DNA from: Burkholderiaceae bacterium
GTDB lineage: Bacteria > Pseudomonadota > Gammaproteobacteria > Burkholderiales > Burkholderiaceae_C
Assembly (NCBI GenBank): GCA_030695205.1
Contig: JAUYTN010000033.1
Span: forward strand, 62,001 to 126,000
Length of the DNA: 64,000 nt
Reading direction: 5' to 3'
Shown: positions 57,243-64,000 of the stretch, one piece after another
Layout of the letters: every line of letters begins with the position of its first letter
Numbering within the stretch: the stretch's first letter is position 1
Notes under the pieces: generated by a model
What the model was told of the DNA's origin: nothing
The model's database searches: none
Seen by the model: only the letters and a program-made list of their open reading frames with translations
Position numbers and translations under genes: made by a program

Positions 57243-58057
57243 ACCGGTGGCAGGTGTTCGCGCACGATGCGCTCAAAACCCGCCAGCGCGCGCTCGACAG
57301 AGCCCGGGGTTTTGAGAAAACGCGCTTCGTAGTGCAAGGCCAGAATGAGGCCGTGAATTTCAAAGGTCAGTTGGTGCTCGTCGGCATCGGCACGCAAATG
57401 GCCCTCGTTTTTGGCCAACACCACGGCGCGGTGCATGGCCGACAACCAGGTTTTGACGGAACTGGCCAGGGCGTCGCGCACTGGGCCGGGGCGGTCATCA
57501 AACTCCACCGCGCCGCTGATGTAGATGCACCCTGCCTCGATCTCGATGCTGGTGCGCTGCATCCAGTTGGCGAACATGGCGCGCAGCCGGGGCAGGCCGC
57601 GTGGCCCCGCCACCGCCGGGAAGAACACCTCTTCCTCAAAGCGCTGGTGGTACTCGCGCACCACCGAAATTTGCAGCTCCTCGCGCGAGCCGAAGTGGGC
57701 AAACACACCCGACTTGCTCATGTGCATGACCTCGGCCACCGCGCCAATGCTCAGGCCCTCCAGCCCCACGTGGGCGGCCAGGCCCAGCGCGGCATCGACA
57801 ATGGCCGCACGGGTCTGCTGACCCTTGAGCGCACCACGGGCGCCTGCCTTGTGGGTGGCTGCCCGCACAGGGGTACGCCCAGCACCAGCACCGACTGAGC
57901 GGCGGGCAGTGGGCGCCCCGGCCGAACGGGCGGCGCGTGTAGCCACCGCTGCCCCCCCCGTTGCGCCCGACACCGCTGATGCCCCCGGCAACACACCATC
58001 TCCAACATCTGGGGCAGGGACGCTGAAGGCGGCAGAGTCGGTGGTGGAGTGGGTCAT
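57233..58057 (-). CDS. TetR/AcrR-family regulator, probably of the beta-oxidation genes
   Basis: A 274-residue protein. A TetR helix-turn-helix lies at about residues 100-131 (LSIGAVAEVMHMSKSGVFAHFGSREELQISVV), then a ligand-binding domain (FANWMQRTSIEIEAGCIYISGAVEFDDRPGPVRD). The first 75 residues are Ala/Gly/Thr-rich and probably disordered, so the real start may be later (for example near the GALKGQQTRAAIVDAAL helix). Divergent or adjacent TetR regulators of this type often sense acyl-CoA; here it is inferred from position upstream of the beta-oxidation block. Confidence 0.85.
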   Translation of the reverse strand: MTHSTTDSAAFSVPAPDVGDGVLPGASAVSGATGGAAVATRAARSAGAPTARRSVGAGAGRTPVRAATHKAGARGALKGQQTRAAIVDAALGLAAHVGLEGLSIGAVAEVMHMSKSGVFAHFGSREELQISVVREYHQRFEEEVFFPAVAGPRGLPRLRAMFANWMQRTSIEIEAGCIYISGAVEFDDRPGPVRDALASSVKTWLSAMHRAVVLAKNEGHLRADADEHQLTFEIHGLILALHYEARFLKTPGSVERALAGFERIVREHLPPVAA

Positions 58058-58190
58058 GGGCGCAAGGGGCTGGGGCGATGGGTGGACGGGCGTTAAATCG
58101 AACGGTCGTGCTATTTTGCAGGCAATCGCTCGGTGGGTGTGGCAAAACCCCCAAAATTCCTAGAGGTTTTTCACTAAACCCCCGCCAGCA

Positions 58191-58226
58191 CCCTCACCCC
58201 ACCCCTCACCCCACCCCTCACTTCAC
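58191..58226. repeat. Tandem 12-bp repeat (three units)
   Basis: The unit ccctcaccccac occurs twice exactly and once with two changes, in the gap between the TetR gene and the sensor kinase stop. The pyrimidine-rich sequence has no evident role. Confidence 0.75.
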
Positions 58227-58238
58227 CCCACCAGCACC

Positions 58239-59678
58239 TCAGCCCGGGGCGCCAAACACCACCCTGACCAGCAGGCCAGCCCCATCTGCACCGCTGGAAA
58301 GCACCAACTGGGTGGCATGGGCGCGGGCAATTTCGTCGGCAATGGCCAGACCCAGTCCGTTGCCTTCGGTCAGGGTGCCGGGCAGGCGGTAAAAGCGCTC
58401 CAGCACGCGGTCATGCTCGGCGCTGGGAATGCCTGGGCCACTGTCTTCGACCTCCAGCCAGGCCAAGCCCGCCTGCGCCCCGCAGCGCACGGTGACCACA
58501 CCCCGTGCGGGCGTGTAGCGGATGGCGTTGTCCACCAGGTTGATGAGCATCTCCCTGAGCAACCATTCATGGCCCTCCACCTGGGCAGGCCATGCCTCTA
58601 GGCCAAGGTCGATGTGTTTGGCCTGCGCGGCATCAAGGTGCATGGCCAGCACGTTTTCAGACAGCGCCATGAGGTCCACGCACTGCATGGCCTGAGAGGC
58701 GGCCATGGTGGCATCGGCCCGGGACAGTGCCAGCAGCTGGTTGGCCAACTGCGAGGTGCGCCGACACGCATGGCGCAGCCGCACGATTTGCTCCACCTTG
58801 AGGGCCAGGGTGTCTTGGGCACCCAAGCCATTGGCCGCCTGCCCCCAGGCCTCAATTTGCGCCTGCAAACCGGCAATGGGGGTGCGCAACTGGTGGGCCG
58901 CATCGGCCACGAAGCGGCGCTGCGCCTCGGCCTGGGCATTGACCAGCTCGAACAGGCGGTTGAGCGAATGCACCAGGGGGCGCACCTCGGCTGGAATGGC
59001 CTCGTGCGCCAAAGGGCTGAGGTCTCGGGGGGAGCGGCGCTCCACCGCCGCTTTGAGTTTCATGAGGGGTTTGAGCGCCCGCCCCACCGCCCACCGAATG
59101 CCCATCAGTGCCACCACCATCAGCAGCAGATTGGGCACCAGCACACGGGTCACCACCGTGTGCAGCCACTGCTGGCGGGCATCGGAGCCATCGGCCAGCT
59201 GCACGATCAGCTCACCCGCTGCGGTCTGGACCCGCAGGGCAATCAGCCGGTAGGTGATGCCGCCGTCGGTCAGGCTCATGAACTCTGGTTCGGCGGTAGC
59301 GGGCAGCACCGTGGGCAGCCAAGGGTCGCCCAGCAGCAGCTTGCCATTGGCCGACAGAATGCTGTAGCCGGTTCGGCGCTCGCGCTCGTTCAGGAACTCG
59401 TCCACCGGTGGTGCCAGCAGCAGCACGGGCCTGGGGGTGTCCAAAATATCACCGGCCTCAGTGGGCTCCAGCGCCGACACCACCGAGTCCCCCAACATGG
59501 GCGCCAGGCGGGTGAGGCGCTGGTCCTGTTGCACCGCCGCCGTGCCCGCAGCCTGGTAATGCAACCACCCACTGACCAGCATGACCAGCCCAAACGGCAA
59601 CAGCAGCAGCGCCAACAGCCGCCGCTGCAAACCACCCATGAGGCCAGACACCGCCTCAGTGGCCGCAGGGTCCTCCAT
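58239..59678 (-). CDS. Two-component sensor histidine kinase, TctE/QseC-like
   Basis: A 479-residue inner-membrane kinase. Two membrane segments (about residues 20-40 and 176-197) flank a periplasmic sensor region of about 135 residues. HAMP-like linker, then the phosphoacceptor H262 in DAAHQLRTPIAGL, N box LINLVDNAIRYTP, and G boxes DSGPGIP and GNGLGLAIADEIA. The AHQLRTP form is typical of the TctE group, often linked to carboxylate uptake, but no transporter lies nearby. The start overlaps the regulator stop (TGATG). Confidence 0.93.
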   Translation of the reverse strand: MEDPAATEAVSGLMGGLQRRLLALLLLPFGLVMLVSGWLHYQAAGTAAVQQDQRLTRLAPMLGDSVVSALEPTEAGDILDTPRPVLLLAPPVDEFLNERERRTGYSILSANGKLLLGDPWLPTVLPATAEPEFMSLTDGGITYRLIALRVQTAAGELIVQLADGSDARQQWLHTVVTRVLVPNLLLMVVALMGIRWAVGRALKPLMKLKAAVERRSPRDLSPLAHEAIPAEVRPLVHSLNRLFELVNAQAEAQRRFVADAAHQLRTPIAGLQAQIEAWGQAANGLGAQDTLALKVEQIVRLRHACRRTSQLANQLLALSRADATMAASQAMQCVDLMALSENVLAMHLDAAQAKHIDLGLEAWPAQVEGHEWLLREMLINLVDNAIRYTPARGVVTVRCGAQAGLAWLEVEDSGPGIPSAEHDRVLERFYRLPGTLTEGNGLGLAIADEIARAHATQLVLSSGADGAGLLVRVVFGAPG

Positions 59679-60538
59679 CAGGGGCCTTCGTGTGACCTGG
59701 AGGTGCCCGTGGCCTTCACCCGGGCTGGCGCGCCAAGTTCTGCCACGGTGGCGGCTGCGGTTGCAGACCAGGGAGGGGGCGCAGGTGCAGATGGCGGTAC
59801 GGGTGCAGACGCAGGCACAGGTGCAGACAGCGATGCCGGTTCAGGCTGGGCATCGGGCGGGTCAGCCGAGGGCTCATCCAGCTCCAGCCGGTAGCCAAAG
59901 CCCCGGATGGCACGCAGCACCACCCCCGAGCCTTCGAGCTTGCCGCGCAGCCGGGAGATGTACACCTCGACCGCATTGGGCGTGATTTCCTTGTCCCACC
60001 CGGTAAGGGCCTGCAGCATTTTGTCTTTGGCGGCAGGTTTGGGGGCTTGCAGCAGCAGGTACTCCAGCACAGTCCATTCGCGCGGGCCCAGCTCCAGCAG
60101 CTGCCCCGCCACCCGCACATGGCGGTGGGCAGTGTCCATCTCCACCGGCCCAAAGCTCAGCACCGCCGATGTGGCCGCTTGCGACCGCCGCAGCAAGGCC
60201 CGCAGGCGGGCCAGCAACTCCGGCAGCTCGAAGGGTTTGACCATGTAGTCATCTGCCCCCATGTCCAGGCCCTGCACACGGTCGTGCAGGGCGTCGCGGG
60301 CGGTCAACACCAGCACCGGCAGGGTGCGCCCCGCAGCCCGCAGCGCCGCCGTCAGGGCCAGGCCATCCATGCGGGGCAGGCCGATATCGACAATGGCGGC
60401 ATCAAAGGCCTCGCCCTGCACCGCCTCCAGCGCCCGCTCCGCGCTGCCCACCCAGTCAACGGCGTAGCCCGCGTCGCACAGCCCCAGCTTGATGCCACTG
60501 GCCACCATCACATCGTCTTCGACCAGCAGCAGCCGCAT
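59678..60538 (-). CDS. OmpR-family response regulator with unusual C-terminal tail
   Basis: A 286-residue DNA-binding regulator paired with the kinase. The receiver has the phosphoacceptor D51 in IVDIGLPRMDG, LTARD and VKPFEL; the winged-helix output domain ends at RAIRGFGYRLEL (residue 220). After this, where OmpR-type proteins normally stop, comes a tail of about 65 residues rich in Pro, Ala, Ser and Val (PVPASAPVPPSAPAPPP). The tail is low-complexity and encoded by short repeated DNA around ggtgcaga (59780-59830). Confidence 0.93.
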   Translation of the reverse strand: MRLLLVEDDVMVASGIKLGLCDAGYAVDWVGSAERALEAVQGEAFDAAIVDIGLPRMDGLALTAALRAAGRTLPVLVLTARDALHDRVQGLDMGADDYMVKPFELPELLARLRALLRRSQAATSAVLSFGPVEMDTAHRHVRVAGQLLELGPREWTVLEYLLLQAPKPAAKDKMLQALTGWDKEITPNAVEVYISRLRGKLEGSGVVLRAIRGFGYRLELDEPSADPPDAQPEPASLSAPVPASAPVPPSAPAPPPWSATAAATVAELGAPARVKATGTSRSHEGP

Positions 60539-60546
60539 ATTTACAA

Positions 60547-60591
60547 GCCTTTTTGTGCGTTTACGCTTGTTGCGTATAAATAGTCAGCTAT
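60547..60591 (-). repeat. 45-nt AT-rich interspersed element, copy K
   Basis: On the minus strand it reads atagctgactattt, then tacgcaacaagcgtaaacgcac, with aagcg 23 nt in. The perfect hairpin tacgc-aacaa-gcgta is at its centre. It starts 4 bp after the argB stop and ends 8 bp before the response regulator start codon, so it fills the 57-bp gap. Confidence 0.83.
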
Positions 60592-60595
60592 CGAA

Positions 60596-61486
60596 TCAGT
60601 GAGAACGGATCATGGTGCCAAACGGCTGGTCGCCCAGCACCTCCAGCAGCAGGGCATGGGGCACACGCCCATCGATGATGTGCACGGCATGCACACCGCT
60701 CTTGGCCGCATCGAGGGCCCCGGCAATTTTGGGGATCATCCCGCCGGAAATGGTGCCATCCTCACACAGCTCGTCGATGCGCCGCGGGGTGAGCTCGGTC
60801 AGCAACTCGCCCGCTTTGTCGAGCACGCCGCGGATGTTGGTCAGCATGAGCAGCTTTTCGGCCTGCAACACCGTGGCCAACTTGGCGGCCACCACGTCGG
60901 CGTTGATGTTGTAGCTCTCATTGAGCTCGCCAAACCCAATGGGGCTGACCACAGGAATGAAGGCATCGTCCTGCAAGGCTTTGACGACACTGGGGTCGAT
61001 GCTGACGATCTCGCCCACCTGGCCCACATCGTGTTCAAGCTCGGGGTTGTGCTGGTCAGACAAACGCAACTTGCGGGCACGGATCATCGCGCCGTCGCGC
61101 CCCGTCAGGCCCACCGCCTTGCCACCAGCGGCGTTAATGAGGCCCACAATGTCCTGCTGCACCTCGCCCCCCAGCACCCACTCCACCACCTCCATCGTTT
61201 CGGCATCGGTCACGCGCATGCCCTGAATGAATTGGCCCTTTTTGCCCAGGCGCTGCAGCAGCGTTTCGATTTGTGGCCCTCCCCCATGCACCACCACCGG
61301 GTTCATGCCCACCAGCTTGAGCAGCACCACGTCCTCGGCAAACGCTCGCTGCAGCGCGGGGTCGGTCATGGCATTGCCACCGTATTTGATGACCAGCGTT
61401 TTGCCGTGAAACTGCCGAATGTAGGGCAGCGCCTGCGCCAGAATGTCGGCCTTGTCGCGGGGGGGGATGTAGGTGGTGGTGGTCAT
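60596..61486 (-). CDS. argB: N-acetylglutamate kinase
   Basis: It phosphorylates N-acetylglutamate in arginine synthesis. The 296-residue protein has [12 protein letters not shown] (phosphate binding), [24 protein letters not shown] and [24 protein letters not shown]. The N-terminal helix and the FIQGMRVTD segment are those of arginine-sensitive hexameric enzymes. No other arg gene is in the window. Confidence 0.97.
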   Translation of the reverse strand: MTTTTYIPPRDKADILAQALPYIRQFHGKTLVIKYGGNAMTDPALQRAFAEDVVLLKLVGMNPVVVHGGGPQIETLLQRLGKKGQFIQGMRVTDAETMEVVEWVLGGEVQQDIVGLINAAGGKAVGLTGRDGAMIRARKLRLSDQHNPELEHDVGQVGEIVSIDPSVVKALQDDAFIPVVSPIGFGELNESYNINADVVAAKLATVLQAEKLLMLTNIRGVLDKAGELLTELTPRRIDELCEDGTISGGMIPKIAGALDAAKSGVHAVHIIDGRVPHALLLEVLGDQPFGTMIRSH

Positions 61487-61600
61487 GGGAGTACCTGCAA
61501 GAAGGGTTCAGGGCCAGAGAAAAACTGCCCCGAATTGTGCCGCAGCGCCAACGGCCAACACGCCTCACCCAAAAGCCCAGGTCGAACCTCAGCTCAGTCC

Positions 61601-62737
61601 TCAGCGCTTGCGGCCACGGCGTATCCAGCGGGGCACTTTGAAGCGGACCATCATGATGTAAGCTGGTACATAGGTCAGTACAAACAGCAGGCAAAAGCCC
61701 ATCAGCATCGGCGTGTTGCGCCAGAACAGCACCGCCGGAATCACGGTGAGCAGCGTAAACCCCCACAGGTAAGGCGACGTGCGGTTGTTGCGCATCAGCA
61801 TGCGGCGCGCCTCGTCATCATGGAACACCTCGCGCACAATGCGCCGGTAAATCAGCTGGTGAAAATGCAACGCATCGGCCACGCCTGGCGACACACCCCG
61901 CGCCAGCTTGCGGTAGATGGAAAACACCGTTTCCCACACCGGGTAAATCAGCAGCAGCATGGGGAACCAGGGCGACACCTCCTCGTGCCGCTGCACCAGA
62001 GTGATGCTGGCAATGGCAATGACGCCTCCCCACAGGTAGGCGCCGCCGTCGCCGGCGAAGATGAGGCCACGGGGGTAGTTCCAGACCAGAAAGCCCGCAG
62101 TGGCACCCACCAGTGCCAACAACAACCCCGCCACTTGGCGGTCGCCCACTTGCAGTGCCACATGCACCAACGCCAAGCAGATCATGATGGCAACCATGCC
62201 CGCCAAACCGTTGTAGCCGTCAATCAAGTTGAACGCATGGGGCAGCCCGGCAATGGCCACGACGGCAAGCAACTTGCCGGCAAATGGCACCGACTGCCAA
62301 TGGGCATTGAGCCAATCTGCTCCCAGGTCATTGACGGCCAAATCCAGAAAAACAACGGCCACAACCGCCCCCAGCAAGCTCAGTGCAAGGCGATAGACCG
62401 CATGCACCCGGTGTGTCAAGTCCTCCGTCACACCGCCCAGCACCATGGGTGCCAGCGCGGCCAACCATGCCAAACTGGTCTGGAGTGGCAAGTTGAGCTG
62501 GGAGCTGTAGCGGGTTCCCTCTAACCAAGGCATGAGCATCCACGCGCATGCCACGCCCGTGGCAACTGCAAACCCTCCCAGGCGGGACACTGCCCCATGA
62601 TGGAAACGCTGAGGCATGTCGTGGCGATAGGCAATTGCGTGCGTCTGCACCTTACCGGAGCGTATGAACACAACACACAGCAGCAGGGCAATTAGCCAGG
62701 AGAGAAAAGTAACAAGAATCAAGCGAACTCTCCGCAC
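61601..62737 (-). CDS. Polyprenyl-phosphate sugar-1-phosphate transferase (WecA/MraY family)
   Basis: A polytopic inner-membrane enzyme that starts surface polysaccharide synthesis by moving a sugar-1-phosphate to undecaprenyl phosphate. The 378-residue protein has about ten membrane segments and the family Asp motifs: LGGVTEDLTHRVHAVYRL, HAFNLIDGYNGLAGMVA and GLIFAGDGGAYLWGG; a HFHQLIYRR motif follows, as in WecA. It starts at GTG 62737, three bases after the glycosyltransferase stop, so they form one operon. The sugar (GlcNAc, FucNAc or other) is not determined. Confidence 0.9.
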   Translation of the reverse strand: MRRVRLILVTFLSWLIALLLCVVFIRSGKVQTHAIAYRHDMPQRFHHGAVSRLGGFAVATGVACAWMLMPWLEGTRYSSQLNLPLQTSLAWLAALAPMVLGGVTEDLTHRVHAVYRLALSLLGAVVAVVFLDLAVNDLGADWLNAHWQSVPFAGKLLAVVAIAGLPHAFNLIDGYNGLAGMVAIMICLALVHVALQVGDRQVAGLLLALVGATAGFLVWNYPRGLIFAGDGGAYLWGGVIAIASITLVQRHEEVSPWFPMLLLIYPVWETVFSIYRKLARGVSPGVADALHFHQLIYRRIVREVFHDDEARRMLMRNNRTSPYLWGFTLLTVIPAVLFWRNTPMLMGFCLLFVLTYVPAYIMMVRFKVPRWIRRGRKR

Positions 62738-62740
62738 CTA

Positions 62741-63601
62741 TCAAGGATGCCCTGTGTGTGAGCGGGACCCCGCTTTGCGCTGCTTTGTAAGCCAATACCG
62801 CCAAAACACACCAGAACACCAGAACCGCAGCAGACTGGTAAGGTGCCACCACAGATGCCTAGGCTGGCGAAATGTATTTCGTTGGGCATCGTGAATCACC
62901 GCAAATCCGGCATCAGCGATGGTGTGACCAGCCAACTGGAGGCGCAGGCAAAAATCGGCATCTTCGCAATACATGAAATACCGCTCATCAAAACCGCGCA
63001 GGGACCGGTAGACCTGAGCACGAATGATCAGGCAAGCGGCATTGACCCAATCGGAAGTACATACGGATCTTGCGACACCCGCGTTAGCGCGTCTTCCAAA
63101 GCATCGCTGAATGGTGCGAACTACCGCACTTGTTGGCGTCACCAACTCGCGAAAACTGTCCTGCGCGTGTCCCTGGACATCCAGCTGGCGAGGAACGAAC
63201 ACGGCAGCATTTGCAGCCCCATTCCAGGGTTGACACTCCCCTGCGCTTGCCCGCTCGCGCGTCAACCATAGGATATCGGGATTCACAACCACAAACCACT
63301 CACCGCGGGCTTCTCGAAATGCCTGGTTGTGGTTGGAGCCAAATCCCTTGGGCTGCCGGTTGAGCACTACCTTCAGAGAAAAGGGCCATGACGTGTCCGC
63401 AAGAAGCGCCTGCAACTGATCGTCAACGACGTTCAACGTCAGTAACACCTCTGTGGGCGTGTGTTCAACGAATCCTGACGTCACAAAAGACATCAGCATG
63501 CGATGGACGAGTACACCGTGGCCATGGCTGACCACTGAAAGTGAGCAGACGGGGGATGCCAGCGCCGCAGCGCCGACACGGATCCAAACATTGGGACTCA
63601 C
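62741..63601 (-). CDS. Family 2 glycosyltransferase (rhamnosyltransferase-like)
   Basis: A 286-residue cytoplasmic or membrane-associated glycosyltransferase. It has a GT-A N-terminal strand (CSLSVVSHGHGVLVHRML), NHNQAFREARGEWFVVVNPDI (DxD-like NPD) and the acceptor region GFDERYFMYCEDADFCLRLQLAG, typical of WbbL/RfbF-like rhamnosyltransferases. The GTG at 63601 is chosen because it overlaps the stop of the upstream gene as GTGA; the frame stays open to 63694. Its GC content is lower than in the central genes. Confidence 0.87.
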   Translation of the reverse strand: MSPNVWIRVGAAALASPVCSLSVVSHGHGVLVHRMLMSFVTSGFVEHTPTEVLLTLNVVDDQLQALLADTSWPFSLKVVLNRQPKGFGSNHNQAFREARGEWFVVVNPDILWLTRERASAGECQPWNGAANAAVFVPRQLDVQGHAQDSFRELVTPTSAVVRTIQRCFGRRANAGVARSVCTSDWVNAACLIIRAQVYRSLRGFDERYFMYCEDADFCLRLQLAGHTIADAGFAVIHDAQRNTFRQPRHLWWHLTSLLRFWCSGVFWRYWLTKQRKAGSRSHTGHP

Positions 63602-64000
63602 GACCACTTGGCGCACACGCGTTTGGCCAGTCGGTGCAGGCCCTGGTAAACCAGTCGCCCAACGGACAATTGCGATGCTATCCAAGCGGACCATTCGCCG
63701 GTAGAAATAGCGAATATCAATCTAGATTGCGAGGATTCAGCTCCGCGAGCTTCACTGTGATTCATCAGATCGATCAACACCTCATTGCGGTGGTAGTACT
63801 CAAAATGCCTTCGCGCAGACGCGCCGCCTTGGCGCAGTTCGTACGAAAAAACCGTACGCGGGTAGGTGATCAGCTTCTCCGGAGAGATTGTGGATTCAGG
63901 AAATACTGATCCAGTGTTGCAATTAATAACTTTGAAGAACAGGATGTAGTTCACGATTTTATAATTTCTTGTAATCAAATACCTCTCCCGCAACAAAGGG
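63598..64000 (-). CDS. Glycosyltransferase-like protein (5' end outside window)
   Basis: The frame is open from the window edge to the stop at 63598. The visible 130 or so residues include ITYPRTVFSYELRQGGASAR and RHFEYYHRNEVLIDLMNH, which resembles the C-terminal region of family 2 glycosyltransferases (a motif like YYHRNxxL near the end), then an Arg-rich tail. The N-terminal visible part (RNYKIVNYILFFKVINCNTG) is AT-rich. The identification is tentative. It overlaps the next gene by four bases. Confidence 0.55.
   Translation of the reverse strand, partial: PLLRERYLITRNYKIVNYILFFKVINCNTGSVFPESTISPEKLITYPRTVFSYELRQGGASARRHFEYYHRNEVLIDLMNHSEARGAESSQSRLIFAISTGEWSAWIASQLSVGRLVYQGLHRLAKRVCAKWS

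Noticed and set aside
58191..58226. Possible CRISPR-like repeat
   Set aside because: The three 12-bp units are directly adjacent with no spacers, so it is a simple tandem repeat.

Overview
The window is about 64 kb of high-GC DNA from a Gram-negative betaproteobacterium, most likely Burkholderiales/Comamonadaceae. Support for this: an outer-membrane lipid A gene (lpxC) directly follows the division cluster; MurE carries the DNPR motif of meso-diaminopimelate enzymes; DksA is a one-cysteine type with a long Ala/Lys/Pro tail; a histone-H1-like gene follows nrdB; and the order accB-accC-prmA-DUF3426-sugar kinase is typical of the family as I know it. Genus is not resolved. I see no rRNA, tRNA, CRISPR array or complete insertion sequence.

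Layout. 1-1.7 kb: end of nrdB and a histone-like gene. 1.9-8.1 kb (minus): PfkB-type kinase, DUF3426 zinc-ribbon membrane protein, prmA, accC, accB, a TlpA thioredoxin and a conserved unknown. 8.3-9.8 kb (plus): mpl, the murein tripeptide recycling ligase, interrupted in frame by a 94-bp palindromic element. 9.8-15.2 kb (minus): a small unknown gene, aroG with a Phe/Tyr/Trp-rich leader peptide and attenuator, tldD, a beta-hydroxyacid dehydrogenase, rodA. 15.3-21.6 kb (plus): yqiA-like esterase, RNB exonuclease, TonB-family protein, aroE, mtgA, ruvC. 21.7-22.9 kb: serine hydrolase. 22.9-41.9 kb (minus): a complete dcw cell wall and division cluster, mraZ-rsmH-ftsL-ftsI-murE-murF-mraY-murD-ftsW-murG-murC-ddl-ftsQ-ftsA-ftsZ-lpxC, with mostly overlapping genes, preceded by four GTG boxes at exact 10-bp spacing (a likely MraZ operator). 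42.2-49.6 kb (minus): hslUV, a STAS-domain protein, dksA, a CobW-family metallochaperone, rlmI-like methyltransferase. 49.7-50.9 kb: a patch of toxin-antitoxin remnants. 51.0-58.1 kb (minus): a fatty-acid beta-oxidation island (thiolase, thioesterase, HAD/ECH fusion, acyl-CoA dehydrogenase, TetR regulator). 58.2-61.5 kb: a two-component system and argB. 61.6-64 kb: a WecA/MraY-like sugar-phosphate transferase and glycosyltransferases, becoming AT-rich at the edge, which looks like the start of a surface polysaccharide locus.

The most unusual thing in the window is a family of at least 11 short AT-rich repeats of about 45 nt, on both strands. Each begins with an ATAGC-like box, has an AAGCG-like box starting exactly 23 nt later, and usually ends in a T- or A-rich tract. 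Seven lie between genes, mostly within a few bases of a stop codon. Four lie inside the reading frames of aroE, murG, murD and rlmI without breaking them. Together with the separate palindrome inside mpl, this suggests small mobile or RNA-structured elements that tolerate, or are selected for, insertion at gene ends and in permissive protein loops. The second notable item is the aroG leader, a textbook attenuator with a possibly leaderless leader peptide.
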